Part shown: positions 16,932 through 25,727 of the stretch, in pieces | Numbering within the stretch: position 1 is the first letter of the stretch | Layout: every line of letters begins with the position of its first letter | Origin: Gemmatimonadota bacterium | Lineage (GTDB): Bacteria > Gemmatimonadota > Gemmatimonadetes > Gemmatimonadales > Gemmatimonadaceae | Length of the DNA stretch: 47,952 nucleotides | NCBI GenBank assembly: GCA_028287345.1 | Contig: JAQBPV010000353.1 | Location: 1 to 47,952 of the forward strand | Direction: 5' to 3' | Position numbers and translations under genes: made by a program | The notes under the pieces: model-generated | Seen by the model: the letters and a program-made list of their open reading frames with translations, nothing else | Told to the model about the DNA's origin: nothing | The model's database searches: none

Positions 16932-16960
16932 TTGACCGCTTGTCACGCGCGGTCTAGGTT
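16932..16960 (+). promoter_or_regulatory. Candidate promoter of the heptose kinase gene
   Basis: TTGACC (16932-16937) and TAGGTT (16955-16960) are separated by 17 nt. The -35 box is strong and the -10 box moderate. Transcription would start around 16967, only a few nt before the annotated ATG at 16970, which would make the mRNA almost leaderless. Confidence 0.5.
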
Positions 16961-16969
16961 GCGCGAGCC

Positions 16970-17947
16970 ATGCCCATGCCCATCCAGCGCGAACGATTGG
17001 TCGAGTTGTTCGACCGTGTCAAGGGAAAGCGGATCCTCGTGATCGGCGATGCGATGCTCGACGTCTACCTCACCGGCGACGTGGAGCGCATTTCACCGGA
17101 GGCTCCGGTGCCGGTGGTTCGTGTGCGCGAGAGAAAGAACGCGCTTGGCGGTGCGGCGAACGTTGCGCAGAATGTGGTCGCTGTCGGCGCAGACTGCGAG
17201 CTCGTGGCGGCCATCGGGCGGGACATGGGCGGACAGACGCTTCGTGCCCTCGCGCAGTCGATGCACGTGGGTTCCGACTCCCTCATCGTCGTCGATCGGC
17301 CCACGACGATGAAGACGCGCATCGTCGCGCGCTCGCAGCAATTGGTGCGCGTCGATGAGGAGGAGGACCATGATCTCGCCGAGGCGGACGTCGCGCAGCT
17401 CAAGCGGGCAATTGCGACATCGATCGGCCGATCAGACGCGGTGATTCTCGAGGACTACGACAAGGGAGTGCTGTCGGCGGGGGTCATTGGATACGTCATG
17501 CAACTGGCGAGTGAGCGACGCATCCCGGTCGTCGTGGATCCGAAGTATCGGCACTTCTTCGAGTACAGCGGCGCGACGATCTTCAAGCCGAACGTGCGTG
17601 AGCTCGAGGCGGCGCTGGGTGCAGGCATGAACCTGAACGATCCGTCCGCGCTACCGTCGATGGTGCAGCGACTCGGTGTGCAGTATTTGCTGCTCACCCT
17701 CGGCGAGCGTGGGATGGCGCTCTACTCGGCGGTAGGAGAGATCGCGCGCGTTCCGACGCACGCACGAGAGGTGTACGACGTCGTTGGTGCGGGTGACACG
17801 GTAACGGCGTATCTCGCGAGCATGCTTGCGGCGGGCGCGACCGTCCCCGAAGCCGCGATCGTGGCGAACATCGCGGCGGGGATCGAGGTCGGAAAACTAG
17901 GAGCAGCGACGGTGTCGGCCGCGGAGATTCTTCGGTTCGCGACGTAA
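16970..17947 (+). CDS. rfaE1: D-glycero-beta-D-manno-heptose-7-phosphate kinase
   Basis: The 325-residue PfkB-family kinase phosphorylates heptose 7-phosphate at C1 on the way to ADP-heptose for LPS inner core. It is kinase only: the nucleotidyltransferase half of E. coli HldE is absent. Motifs are VIGDAMLDVYLTGDVERISPEAPVP split across strand and loop, the substrate-site ALGGAANVAQN, VVVDPKYRHFFEY, FKPNVRELEAALG, LLTLGERGM and the catalytic VVGAGDTVTAYLA. The second Met (16976) is an equally possible start. It is divergent from mlaE and upstream of the polysaccharide genes. Confidence 0.9.
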   Translation: MPMPIQRERLVELFDRVKGKRILVIGDAMLDVYLTGDVERISPEAPVPVVRVRERKNALGGAANVAQNVVAVGADCELVAAIGRDMGGQTLRALAQSMHVGSDSLIVVDRPTTMKTRIVARSQQLVRVDEEEDHDLAEADVAQLKRAIATSIGRSDAVILEDYDKGVLSAGVIGYVMQLASERRIPVVVDPKYRHFFEYSGATIFKPNVRELEAALGAGMNLNDPSALPSMVQRLGVQYLLLTLGERGMALYSAVGEIARVPTHAREVYDVVGAGDTVTAYLASMLAAGATVPEAAIVANIAAGIEVGKLGAATVSAAEILRFAT

Positions 17948-17970
17948 CACTCCGAGACGGACTCGCTCAC

Positions 17971-17989
17971 GCCACGATGAACGCGTGGC
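17971..17989 (+). terminator. Possible terminator hairpin after the heptose kinase gene
   Basis: GCCACG and CGTGGC form a 6-bp stem around a 7-nt loop, 24 nt after the stop codon. No T-run follows, so intrinsic termination is uncertain. The remaining 160 nt before gmd probably contain the promoter of the next operon, but no convincing pair of boxes was found. Confidence 0.35.
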
Positions 17990-18150
17990 ACAGGTACTCA
18001 CATGGATGATACTAGCCATGTGCATTCGCCAGCCGCGTGATGCAGCACGGACCCATCCGCGAGAGCCAAGGATAGTACGCCATTGCACAGTCATGTAACT
18101 TGCATTGCCGCCGAGAGCAAGACTCTCCTCACCACCACCGCTCCAATCTG

Positions 18151-19197
18151 ATGCCCCGCGCGCTCGTAACCGGAATCACCGGACAGGACGGCTCCTACCT
18201 CACCGAACTGCTACTGAAAAAGGGCTATGAGGTTCATGGCATCATCCGCCGGTCCTCATCGTTCAATACGGCCAGGCTCGATCATCTATACTCCGACCCG
18301 CACGACAGCGCCGCTCGCTTGTTCCTTCACTACGGGGACCTGTCCGATGGTAGCGTCCTTCGTCGGCTGATTCATGCGATCGCACCCGATGAGCTTTACA
18401 ACCTCGCCGCACAAAGTCATGTGCGTGTGTCATTCGATGAGCCGGAGTACACGGCCGACGTGGTTGCGACCGGGACGCTGCGTGTGCTCGAAGCAGTTCG
18501 CGACTTCGAGGAAACAAAAGGGCGACAGATACGCGTGTATCAGGCTGGCAGCTCCGAAATGTTCGGAGCGGCGCCGGCACCGCAGTCGGAAACGACTGCG
18601 TTTCATCCACGCAGCCCGTATGCGGTCAGCAAAGTGGCGGCCCATTGGTATGCGATTAATTACCGGGAGGCATACGGGCTATTCGTCGCAAACGGGATCC
18701 TCTTCAACCATGAGAGCCCCCGGCGCGGCGAAACTTTCGTCACTCGCAAAGTCACGCGCGCTGTGGGACGGATCAAATACGGCTTGCAGGACAAGCTTTT
18801 TCTTGGGAATCTGGAGTCGAAACGCGATTGGGGCTTCGCCGGCGACTACGTCGATGCCATGTGGCGAATGCTCCAGCAACCTTTCCCCGATGACTTCGTT
18901 GTGGCCACGGGCGAAACGCATACGGTGCGCGAGTTCGTCGAGAAGGCGTTCGGGTGTGTGGGACTCGAGTGGCAGAAGTATGTGGAGCACGATGCGCGGT
19001 ACTCCCGTCCCTCCGAGGTCGATGTTCTCCTGGGCGATCCGTCAAAAGCCGAGAAGGGACTCGGGTGGCGACCAACGGTCGGTTTTGACTCGCTGGTGCG
19101 TATGATGGTGGATGCGGATCTCGAGATGGCCGAGAGGGAGCGAAATGCAAAGGGCTTCGCGATTGGCGCCCCTTCTCCTGCCGGAGCCACGCGATAA
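18151..19197 (+). CDS. gmd: GDP-mannose 4,6-dehydratase
   Basis: The 348-residue extended SDR enzyme converts GDP-mannose to GDP-4-keto-6-deoxymannose. The NADP site is [20 protein letters not shown], followed by [31 protein letters not shown] and the catalytic YAVSK with [20 protein letters not shown]. All are family-diagnostic. The ATG at 18151 starts MPRALVTG; the frame is open upstream without relevant homology. It is the first gene of a plus-strand operon and ends 1 nt before fcl. The GDP-mannose suppliers (manB, manC) are not in the window. Confidence 0.97.
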   Translation: MPRALVTGITGQDGSYLTELLLKKGYEVHGIIRRSSSFNTARLDHLYSDPHDSAARLFLHYGDLSDGSVLRRLIHAIAPDELYNLAAQSHVRVSFDEPEYTADVVATGTLRVLEAVRDFEETKGRQIRVYQAGSSEMFGAAPAPQSETTAFHPRSPYAVSKVAAHWYAINYREAYGLFVANGILFNHESPRRGETFVTRKVTRAVGRIKYGLQDKLFLGNLESKRDWGFAGDYVDAMWRMLQQPFPDDFVVATGETHTVREFVEKAFGCVGLEWQKYVEHDARYSRPSEVDVLLGDPSKAEKGLGWRPTVGFDSLVRMMVDADLEMAERERNAKGFAIGAPSPAGATR

Positions 19198-19198
19198 C

Positions 19199-20185
19199 GT
19201 GAAGCAAAGCGACAAGATCTTCGTTGCTGGCCACCGCGGTCTGGTCGGCTCGGCGCTTGTCCGTCGGCTGCTCGCGCTCGGCTTCGACAACCTGGTGCTG
19301 CGCACCCGGGATGAATTGGATCTCGAGGATATCGCCTCCGTCCGCGCCTTCTTCGAGGCAGAGCGCCCGAACCATGTATTTCTCGCGGCGGCACGAGTCG
19401 GTGGCATCTTTGCCAACAACACATACCCAGCCGATTTCATTCACGACAACTTGCTGGTGCAGATCAGCGTGATCGAAGCTGCACGGGCGACGAACGTCGA
19501 CAAAATGCTCTTTCTCGGCAGCTCGTGTATCTATCCGAAATTTTCCGAGCAGCCGATTCGCGAGGAGGCCCTGCTCACCGGCGAGCTTGAGCCGACGAAC
19601 GAGGCGTACGCCGTCGCGAAGATCGCTGGAATCATCATGTGCCGCAGCTACAATCGGCAGCATGGCACACGTTTCATGAGTGTGATGCCCACCAATTTGT
19701 ACGGTGAGGGCGACAACTTCGAGCGCACCGGAAGTCATGTGTTGCCGGCGCTCATGCGCCGCTTTCACGATGCGAAGCTCGCGGGCGACCGCGAAGTCGT
19801 GGTGTGGGGCACCGGCACTCCGCGTCGTGAGTTTCTGCACGTGGACGACATGGCGGACGCCTCGATCCACCTCATGCGCGTGTGGGCTGAGCCAAGCCCT
19901 GACGGGTCAATCGTGGGCGGTCCGAATGCGATCAACGAGATCGTCAACGTCGGGTATGGAGACGACATTCCAATCGGCGAGCTGGCGAAGATGGTCAAGG
20001 AGACGGTTGGGTATCAGGGAACGCTCGCCTTCGATACGACAAAGCCGGATGGCACGCCGCGCAAGTTGCTCGACTCCACCAGGCTCCACTCGACGGGATG
20101 GTCTCCGAAAGTGTCGCTACGTGAAGGTCTTGCGCGAACCTATGCATGGTTCCTCGAGAACCACGACGAGGCGCGTTTGGGCTAG
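19199..20185 (+). CDS. fcl: GDP-L-fucose synthase
   Basis: The 328-residue SDR enzyme epimerises C3 and C5 of GDP-4-keto-6-deoxymannose and reduces C4 to give GDP-L-fucose. Motifs are FVAGHRGLVGSALVRRL, AAARVGGIFANNTYPADF, FLGSSCIYPK, the catalytic YAVAK, and the typical PTNLYGEGDNFE. The start is a GTG located one base after the gmd stop, with GGAG upstream; an ATG further upstream would lie deep inside gmd. Gmd plus Fcl is the complete de novo GDP-fucose route. Confidence 0.96.
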   Translation: MKQSDKIFVAGHRGLVGSALVRRLLALGFDNLVLRTRDELDLEDIASVRAFFEAERPNHVFLAAARVGGIFANNTYPADFIHDNLLVQISVIEAARATNVDKMLFLGSSCIYPKFSEQPIREEALLTGELEPTNEAYAVAKIAGIIMCRSYNRQHGTRFMSVMPTNLYGEGDNFERTGSHVLPALMRRFHDAKLAGDREVVVWGTGTPRREFLHVDDMADASIHLMRVWAEPSPDGSIVGGPNAINEIVNVGYGDDIPIGELAKMVKETVGYQGTLAFDTTKPDGTPRKLLDSTRLHSTGWSPKVSLREGLARTYAWFLENHDEARLG

Positions 20186-20187
20186 TG

Positions 20188-21465
20188 ATGCGTGTATTCA
20201 TCGTTTGCCCGCTGTTCCCGCCAGAACCTGGCGTCTCCGGTCACATGTCGTCCCAGGTTGCCGACGAGCTTTCAAAGCAGGGACATGACGTCACAGTAAT
20301 AACCGCGTTCCCGAATAGGCCAGCTGGAAGGCTTTACGCAGGTTACCGCAGAACGCTCTTCGCAACTGAAGTGACCGAAACGGGAACGACGGTCGTCCGT
20401 TGCTTCTCGATCATTTCATCGAAGTCGCGCGCGCTGAGTCGATTTGCCGAGAATATCTCCTTCGGTGTAACCAGTGGATTGCGCCTCATGACGTTGAGGC
20501 GACCTGACGTCATCTTTGTTAATACCTGGCCGATTTTCGCGGCTGGCATCGTGACCGCCATCGCGCAGCTTCGCGGCGTTCCAATTGTTCACAGCATTCA
20601 AGACGTGTATCCTGAATCGCTCGTGTCACAAGGGCGGATCACGGAAGTGAGCTTGACGGCCAGACTGCTGCGAAGATGGGACGGTTGGATTGCAAAGCGC
20701 GGCCATCATGTAATCACGATCTCCGAACGAATGGCTGCCATCTACCGGGAAAGGCGTGGCGTCCCCGCGGAGCGCGTGCACGTCGTTCAGAATTGGGCGG
20801 ATGAGCGGTCCATCACGACGGACCTTGGCGGAGCAGAAGTGCGGGCAGCCGGAAATCTTCCTGCCGACGCGTTTCTGTTCGTGTATGGAGGGAATATCGG
20901 CGCGGCAGCAGGCGTCGATCTGGTAGTCAAATCGTTCGCTCGGCTGAACGCGGAGCGCGATCCATACTTGCTCATCGCCGGCGCAGGGTCACAGTTGGAG
21001 GCGTGTCAGTCACTCGCCGAGGCGCTTGCGCCGGGCCGCGCCGTTTTTCACACGCCGTGGCATTCAACCGACACGTCTGCGGTCCTCGCAGCAGCAGACG
21101 TGCTCGTTCTCCCCACGCATGGCGAGCAGTCGCTGGTGTCGATGCCGTCCAAGCTCATTTCATATATGCTGTCGGCGAGACCGATTCTTGCCCAAGCGTT
21201 GCCCAATTCCGACCTGGCGCTCGCGATTTTCACCGCAGGATCCGGCTGGGTGGTGTCCCCGGGCGATCCGGAAGAGCTGACCCGTGTGATGGAGCACGTG
21301 ATGACACTTCCACGTGAGGAGATCCAGCGGATGGGACAGGCGGGAAGAAGCTATGCCCTCAATCATTTGACGCGCGGCGCGTGCCTGCCGGCGGTCACTG
21401 CTCTCGTCGAGCGAGCCGCCGCCGATGGCGCTCGAGTCGGCGGTAGTTCTCAGCCTACCGGATGA
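20188..21465 (+). CDS. Glycosyltransferase family 4 protein
   Basis: The 425-residue GT-B fold enzyme starts with MRVFIVCPLFPPEPGVSGHM, the open N-terminal acceptor domain of family 4 transferases. The donor domain contains FVYGGNIGAAAGVDLVVKSF, ADVLVLPTHGEQSLVSMPSK and SARPILAQA. The pattern resembles WbuB-like transferases of O-antigen loci. It starts 2 nt after the fcl stop and overlaps the next gene by 4 nt. A retaining sugar transfer onto a lipid-linked intermediate at the cytoplasmic face is the likely role. Donor and linkage cannot be read from sequence. Confidence 0.88.
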   Translation: MRVFIVCPLFPPEPGVSGHMSSQVADELSKQGHDVTVITAFPNRPAGRLYAGYRRTLFATEVTETGTTVVRCFSIISSKSRALSRFAENISFGVTSGLRLMTLRRPDVIFVNTWPIFAAGIVTAIAQLRGVPIVHSIQDVYPESLVSQGRITEVSLTARLLRRWDGWIAKRGHHVITISERMAAIYRERRGVPAERVHVVQNWADERSITTDLGGAEVRAAGNLPADAFLFVYGGNIGAAAGVDLVVKSFARLNAERDPYLLIAGAGSQLEACQSLAEALAPGRAVFHTPWHSTDTSAVLAAADVLVLPTHGEQSLVSMPSKLISYMLSARPILAQALPNSDLALAIFTAGSGWVVSPGDPEELTRVMEHVMTLPREEIQRMGQAGRSYALNHLTRGACLPAVTALVERAAADGARVGGSSQPTG

Positions 21466-22448
21466 CGGTCCACGACCTCCGGCTGCAGCCCGTGAGTGAA
21501 TGGATCGCTCACGCTACAGAGTTGCTTTCCAGTGAGAACCACTGGCTGCATGGTGTGGGGCCCGGTCTGGCGCTCGATGCAACGCGCCGAACGATCGAAG
21601 CGCTTGTGGGCGACGAACGTGTAAGCATTCTCAGTCATACCGGTGCGCACGGGATTGACGCAATCGCCGCAGTGGGCGAGAGCAAGTGGGATTGCGAACA
21701 CTTCGGTTTCCCAGTCCACAAGTTGTATGGATTTGCGACGGCACGGGGCATCGCGAATCAGGATAGAGTCGCGAAGGCACTCGTGGCCGAAGGCATCATT
21801 CCCCTCATTGCGTCCGCCGAGTTGGTGATGGCACGTGTATCACTCAGCGCGGTGCCGGAGTTGAGTGCACTCGAGTCCGCAGGCTTTCGCTTGATGGACG
21901 TTCAGGTCATGTGGATGCACCAGCGTGCAAAAGGCCATCCAGCGGCGATGGACGCGGCCATACGAGCGGCCACCATCGATGACACGAGGGCGATGTCCGC
22001 CATCGCCCGAGAGACCATGCGTGAAGCGCCAACTCACTTTCACCTCGACTCGCGCCTGGCCGCTGATCGCGTGGACGCCCTGTACGAAGGCTGGGCGGCG
22101 AACTCCGTCGCGGGTACGGCGGCGGACTACGTCCTCGTAGCGGAGCTGGATGGGGAGATCGCAGGATTCACCACAGCAAAGCTTGCGAATACGGAGGGGA
22201 CCTCGTCGGCTCGATACGGTATCATTCCGCTGGTGGCCGTCGCCGCCGGATTCCGAGGGCGCGGAGTCGGTCGTCGCTTGGTTTCGGCAGCGCTTGCCTG
22301 GCTCGATCATCGGGGCGCGGCGGCATCATGCATCGGCACGCAAGCGAACAACTTTCGCGCGGCCGCCTTATACGCGGCTCTCGGCCTTCGGCCCGTCAGC
22401 GCAGCGGTCTCGATGCACCGTTGGCGCGACGATGGAGACGTCGTGTGA
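21462..22448 (+). CDS. GNAT acetyltransferase, WecD-like
   Basis: The 328-residue protein has two parts. The N-terminal half contains WDCEHFGFPVHKLYG and EGIIPLIASAELVMARVSLS, like WecD of the enterobacterial common antigen pathway. The C-terminal GNAT domain has the acetyl-CoA loop VAAGFRGRGVGRRLVSAAL and the typical NFRAAALYAALGLRPV. WecD N-acetylates dTDP-4-amino-4,6-dideoxygalactose. Here the gene lies between a glycosyltransferase and an initiating transferase, with an aminotransferase one gene downstream. Acetylation of a nucleotide-activated 4-amino sugar is the best inference. Whether the nucleotide is UDP or dTDP is open. Confidence 0.82.
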   Translation: MTVHDLRLQPVSEWIAHATELLSSENHWLHGVGPGLALDATRRTIEALVGDERVSILSHTGAHGIDAIAAVGESKWDCEHFGFPVHKLYGFATARGIANQDRVAKALVAEGIIPLIASAELVMARVSLSAVPELSALESAGFRLMDVQVMWMHQRAKGHPAAMDAAIRAATIDDTRAMSAIARETMREAPTHFHLDSRLAADRVDALYEGWAANSVAGTAADYVLVAELDGEIAGFTTAKLANTEGTSSARYGIIPLVAVAAGFRGRGVGRRLVSAALAWLDHRGAAASCIGTQANNFRAAALYAALGLRPVSAAVSMHRWRDDGDVV

Positions 22449-23086
22449 GCGGCGCGCAACTCGCAGTAAAGCGGGCGATTGATATGGTCGTTTCGGCGCT
22501 GGGGCTCCTCGTTCTTTCCCCGGTGCTCGCCGTCATCGCGGTCGCGATTGTCGTGGAGAGCGGAACTCCAGTTTTCTTCATCGACACGCGTCTTGGGAAG
22601 GATCGAAGGACGTTCAAGATATACAAGTTTCGAACGATGTTCGTGGGGAGCGACGCGCGATTTAACTCCGACGGCTCGATGCGGGTAGATTCCAAAGACG
22701 ATCGTGTGACGCGTGTCGGGCGAGTGCTGCGCACAGGTCTCGACGAGCTCCCGCAGCTGTGGAATGTGTTGCGCGGCGAAATGAGCCTGATCGGCCCGCG
22801 CCCCGATCCGGTGTGGGCGTTAGAGAAGTATCAGCCCGGCGACGAAGTGAAGCTCCAGGTCCGGCCTGGTATTGCAGGACTGGCACAAGTGATGGGTCGC
22901 ACATCGATTCCCTGGCATGAGCGTCTCGAGATTGATCGCATCTACGTGCGCACAAGTACCCTTCGCATGGACATGCGAATCGCGTATCTGACGGCATTCG
23001 AGTTGTTTCCACCACTTCGCCGCTTCGTTCCTGCGCGTCGACATGGCACCGCGGAAGATCTCAAAAGGGAGCACCGAGGCGAGTGA
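22445..23086 (+). CDS. Initiating phosphoglycosyl transferase (PglC-like)
   Basis: The 213-residue protein is a small monotopic sugar transferase that moves a sugar phosphate onto undecaprenyl phosphate, starting repeat-unit synthesis. A re-entrant membrane helix spans about residues 8-35 ([20 protein letters not shown]). [28 protein letters not shown] and [15 protein letters not shown] follow, all signature motifs of the PglC/WcaJ catalytic core. It lacks the large N-terminal membrane region of WbaP/WcaJ. The GTG start overlaps the acetyltransferase stop as GTGA. The size suggests a UDP-diNAcBac or similar 2-acetamido sugar donor. Confidence 0.93.
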   Translation: MSGAQLAVKRAIDMVVSALGLLVLSPVLAVIAVAIVVESGTPVFFIDTRLGKDRRTFKIYKFRTMFVGSDARFNSDGSMRVDSKDDRVTRVGRVLRTGLDELPQLWNVLRGEMSLIGPRPDPVWALEKYQPGDEVKLQVRPGIAGLAQVMGRTSIPWHERLEIDRIYVRTSTLRMDMRIAYLTAFELFPPLRRFVPARRHGTAEDLKREHRGE

Positions 23087-23114
23087 CTTGCCCATCAACC
23101 TCTTGCCCGTTTCT

Positions 23115-24281
23115 ATGACGCAGACGCAACTGCCCTTCTTGCCATTTGCGCGACCAGACATTGGAGAGCCCGAGATTTCCGCTGTTGTCGAGTGTCTTCG
23201 CTCTGGCTGGCTCACCACAGGGCCCAGGACGAAGGAGTTCGAGCGCCGTTTTGCCGATGTAGTGCAACCGGGCGCGCATGCTCTTGCGGTGAACTCGGCC
23301 ACTGCCGGACTTCATCTAGCGCTCGAGGCAGTCGGAGTTTCTCCCGGTGACGAGGTCATCGTTCCCGATTATACCTTCACCGCTTCGGCGGAGGTCGTAC
23401 GGTACCTGGGCGCTGAACCCGTCTTCGTGGATGTGGACCACTCCACGTTGAACGTGACCGTGGACCGCCTAGAGGCCGCGGTGACGTCGCGGACGAAGGT
23501 CATCATGCCCGTGCATTTCGCCGGCCTCGCGTGCGACATGGATTCGATTTTGGCGATGGCGCAGCGACGTGGGCTAGCAGTGGTCGATGATGCCGCGCAT
23601 GCGCTCCCGTCGACCTTTCGCGGCCGCATGATTGGCAGCTTCGCGACCGACGCCAGCGTCTTCAGCTTCTATGCAAACAAGACGCTGTCCACCGGTGAGG
23701 GCGGAATGGTGGTGACGTCACGCTCCGACGTTGCGACGCGATGCGGCATCATGCGGCTGCACGGCATCAGCCGCGATGCCTTTGCACGCTATGTCTCGAC
23801 GACTCCTGCGTGGCAGTACGAGGTCGTCGCGCCTGGATTCAAGTACAACCTCACGGACATCGCGTCTGCGCTCGGGTTGGTTCAGCTCGAACGTGTCTTC
23901 GAAATGGCGAAGCGACGTGCAGAGATCGCGGAGCAGTTCCTGGCGGAATTCGCCGATCTGCCGCTCCTCCTGCCCGCCAGAGCACTGCCGGGGGACATCC
24001 ACTCATGGCATCTGTTCGTAGCTCGACTTACGGACGATGCCCCACTGAGCCGGGACGCGTTCATCGATCAGATGTATGCGCGCGGAGTCGGCTGCAGCGT
24101 GCACTTCATTCCGCTCCACCATCATCCGTACTGGCGCGACACGTTCGCGCTCACGCCAGAGATGTTCCCCAACTCTGAGCGCGGATATCGCGGCGCGGTG
24201 AGCCTACCCATCTACAGCGGAATGACCGCTGAAGACGTCGAGCGCGTCATCGAGGCCGTTCGTGGAATACTCGACGCATAG
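23115..24281 (+). CDS. DegT/DnrJ/EryC1/StrS sugar aminotransferase
   Basis: The 388-residue PLP enzyme transfers an amino group to a keto sugar nucleotide. Visible features are [15 protein letters not shown] (cofactor phosphate pocket), [22 protein letters not shown] with the PLP-contacting aspartate, and the lysine in [18 protein letters not shown]. The C-terminal [14 protein letters not shown] is typical of PglE/WecE relatives. The ATG at 23115 is placed just before LPFARPDIG; a TTG about 9 codons earlier or an ATG at 23043 are alternatives. It probably forms the 4-amino group that the neighbouring GNAT enzyme acetylates. Confidence 0.92.
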   Translation: MTQTQLPFLPFARPDIGEPEISAVVECLRSGWLTTGPRTKEFERRFADVVQPGAHALAVNSATAGLHLALEAVGVSPGDEVIVPDYTFTASAEVVRYLGAEPVFVDVDHSTLNVTVDRLEAAVTSRTKVIMPVHFAGLACDMDSILAMAQRRGLAVVDDAAHALPSTFRGRMIGSFATDASVFSFYANKTLSTGEGGMVVTSRSDVATRCGIMRLHGISRDAFARYVSTTPAWQYEVVAPGFKYNLTDIASALGLVQLERVFEMAKRRAEIAEQFLAEFADLPLLLPARALPGDIHSWHLFVARLTDDAPLSRDAFIDQMYARGVGCSVHFIPLHHHPYWRDTFALTPEMFPNSERGYRGAVSLPIYSGMTAEDVERVIEAVRGILDA

Positions 24282-24287
24282 CGTTCG

Positions 24288-24330
24288 CGTCGTGTAGGTG
24301 CGGCCGGTGGAATTGTGACCTCACACGACG
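24288..24330. terminator. Hairpin between convergent genes
   Basis: CGTCGTGTAGGT (24288-24299) pairs with ACCT-C-ACACGACG (24318-24330), leaving one bulged C and an 18-nt loop. The 12-bp stem sits in the 39-nt gap between the aminotransferase stop and the opposing glycosyltransferase stop, and takes in the last codons of the latter. Position and symmetry suit a bidirectional terminator, though no T-tract follows. Confidence 0.5.
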
Positions 24331-25346
24331 GCCTTCCCCGACAATGCCTCGTAGACCGCCAGTGTCTGTCGGTACGTCTCATGCCAACTGAATTTCGCCG
24401 CCTGAGTCATGCCCTTCGCGACGAGCTCCTGCCTGTTTTGCGACACCATTAGACGCTGAATAGCGGACCGTATCTCCTCGGGATGTCCATTTTCCAGTAG
24501 TAACGCGGCATCGCCGGCGACCTCTGGGATTGACGACCGATTGACCGCGATCACCGGACATCCGGCTCGCATCGCCTCGAGAATGGGAATGCCAAATCCT
24601 TCGTAAAGCGACGGATACACCAAGCACAGCGACTGGTTGTACTGAAGGTTGAGCTCCCCCGTGGACACGTATCCCAACGAGCGGTAGCGCAAGGGGATGC
24701 GCCGTTGCAACAAGTCGGTCTCGTCGGCCGTGAATGGACCACCACCGACACAGACCAGATTGAGATCCGGCAGCCCCGCGAGTGCGTCGACGAGCGCCCT
24801 GAAGTTCTTGTATCCGCTACGAGCGCCGACAAAGAGCACCTGCGGGAGGATGTCTGTGTGGGGAATCGCGCGGAATTCCTCGGACACGCCTAATGGAACA
24901 ACGACGGCGCGAGCGGCGTGCGCCGGACCTACGAAGTCAACCATGTCCCGTCGAGTGCTCTCTGAGATACAGATGAGGATATCCGCACCTTCGATCGCTT
25001 TTCGCTTCTGCGCCGAGTGAACAACTCGCCGATGCACCGGAGCAAACCGCTCGTAGACGAAATCATAAACCGTCGTCACGACCTTGCAGCGGCCGATTTC
25101 CGGGAGTCGGTAATACGTCGAGTGAAATAGATCGCACCGACCATTCACCCGCGCACGACGGTATCGCTCCAGGACTCGCGGCGATTGGAAGGTATAGGTT
25201 GACTCTACGAGCGCCGGAGGCGGCGAATGGCGAAAACCTACCAACTCATAGCCCGTCGCTGGGAGGCGAGAAAGGATTTCGGTAAAGAGGACCGAGATCC
25301 CACCTGCTCGTTGCAGGCTGAATACGATGCCATCGTAGACGAGCAT
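24321..25346 (-). CDS. Glycosyltransferase family 4 protein
   Basis: The 341-residue GT-B enzyme has a GT4 donor domain. It contains FVGARSGYKNFRALVDAL, CVGGGPF, LCLVYPSLYEGFGIPILEAM (EX7E-like motif) and CPVIAVNRSSIPEVAGDAALL. The N-terminal part contains HSTYYRLPE and DFVYERFAP, as in mannosyl- or rhamnosyltransferases of O-antigen loci. The start has GGAG about 10 nt upstream. It is a single gene transcribed towards the aminotransferase and divergent from the FkbM methyltransferase. Donor sugar unknown. Confidence 0.92.
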   Translation of the reverse strand: MLVYDGIVFSLQRAGGISVLFTEILSRLPATGYELVGFRHSPPPALVESTYTFQSPRVLERYRRARVNGRCDLFHSTYYRLPEIGRCKVVTTVYDFVYERFAPVHRRVVHSAQKRKAIEGADILICISESTRRDMVDFVGPAHAARAVVVPLGVSEEFRAIPHTDILPQVLFVGARSGYKNFRALVDALAGLPDLNLVCVGGGPFTADETDLLQRRIPLRYRSLGYVSTGELNLQYNQSLCLVYPSLYEGFGIPILEAMRAGCPVIAVNRSSIPEVAGDAALLLENGHPEEIRSAIQRLMVSQNRQELVAKGMTQAAKFSWHETYRQTLAVYEALSGKAVV

Positions 25347-25727
25347 GATTCCGCTCCGCGATCCTAATAAGATCGGACCGGAACGGCCATCACGATGACT
25401 TGGTCCGACGACGTCCGAATGGATTGAGTATCATACTCACGTCGTTTCGCTTCGCCAACGCCATGGCCGCCATCACTGCGAATCACCGATCTTCAGATGG
25501 TGATAGGCCATTCGACGTACACTGTACTTTTCGCAAATCCGATACACTCACTAGCCGCTGAGTGCCGCTGAGTGCGCGTCCCGCGCTGTGCAACTCAAGA
25601 GGAGCACCACATGTTTCTGGCGCGCCCTCCTCGCATCGAGTCATATTCATTCGCGCTTCAATTTGGCCGACCAGTTGCTCTGCTTTCCTCATGACATCAG
25701 ACCTTCATTCATCAGACGCGACGGCGC
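25347..25727. promoter_or_regulatory. Structured divergent intergenic region (381 bp)
   Basis: No gene is convincing here; a 69-codon minus frame has poor composition. The region must hold promoters for the divergent GT4 and FkbM genes. It contains a perfect palindrome TGAGTAT-C-ATACTCA (25425-25439). It also has a 10-bp stem with one bulge (25482-25504, ATCACC..GGTGAT), GTAC-ACT-GTAC, and a tandem duplication of GCCGCTGAGT (25554-25573). Confidence 0.55.

Noticed and set aside
25483-25692. Small minus-strand gene of 69 codons in the GT4/FkbM gap
   Set aside because: No ribosome binding site, odd composition, and it runs through the bulged stem and tandem duplication of the intergenic region.
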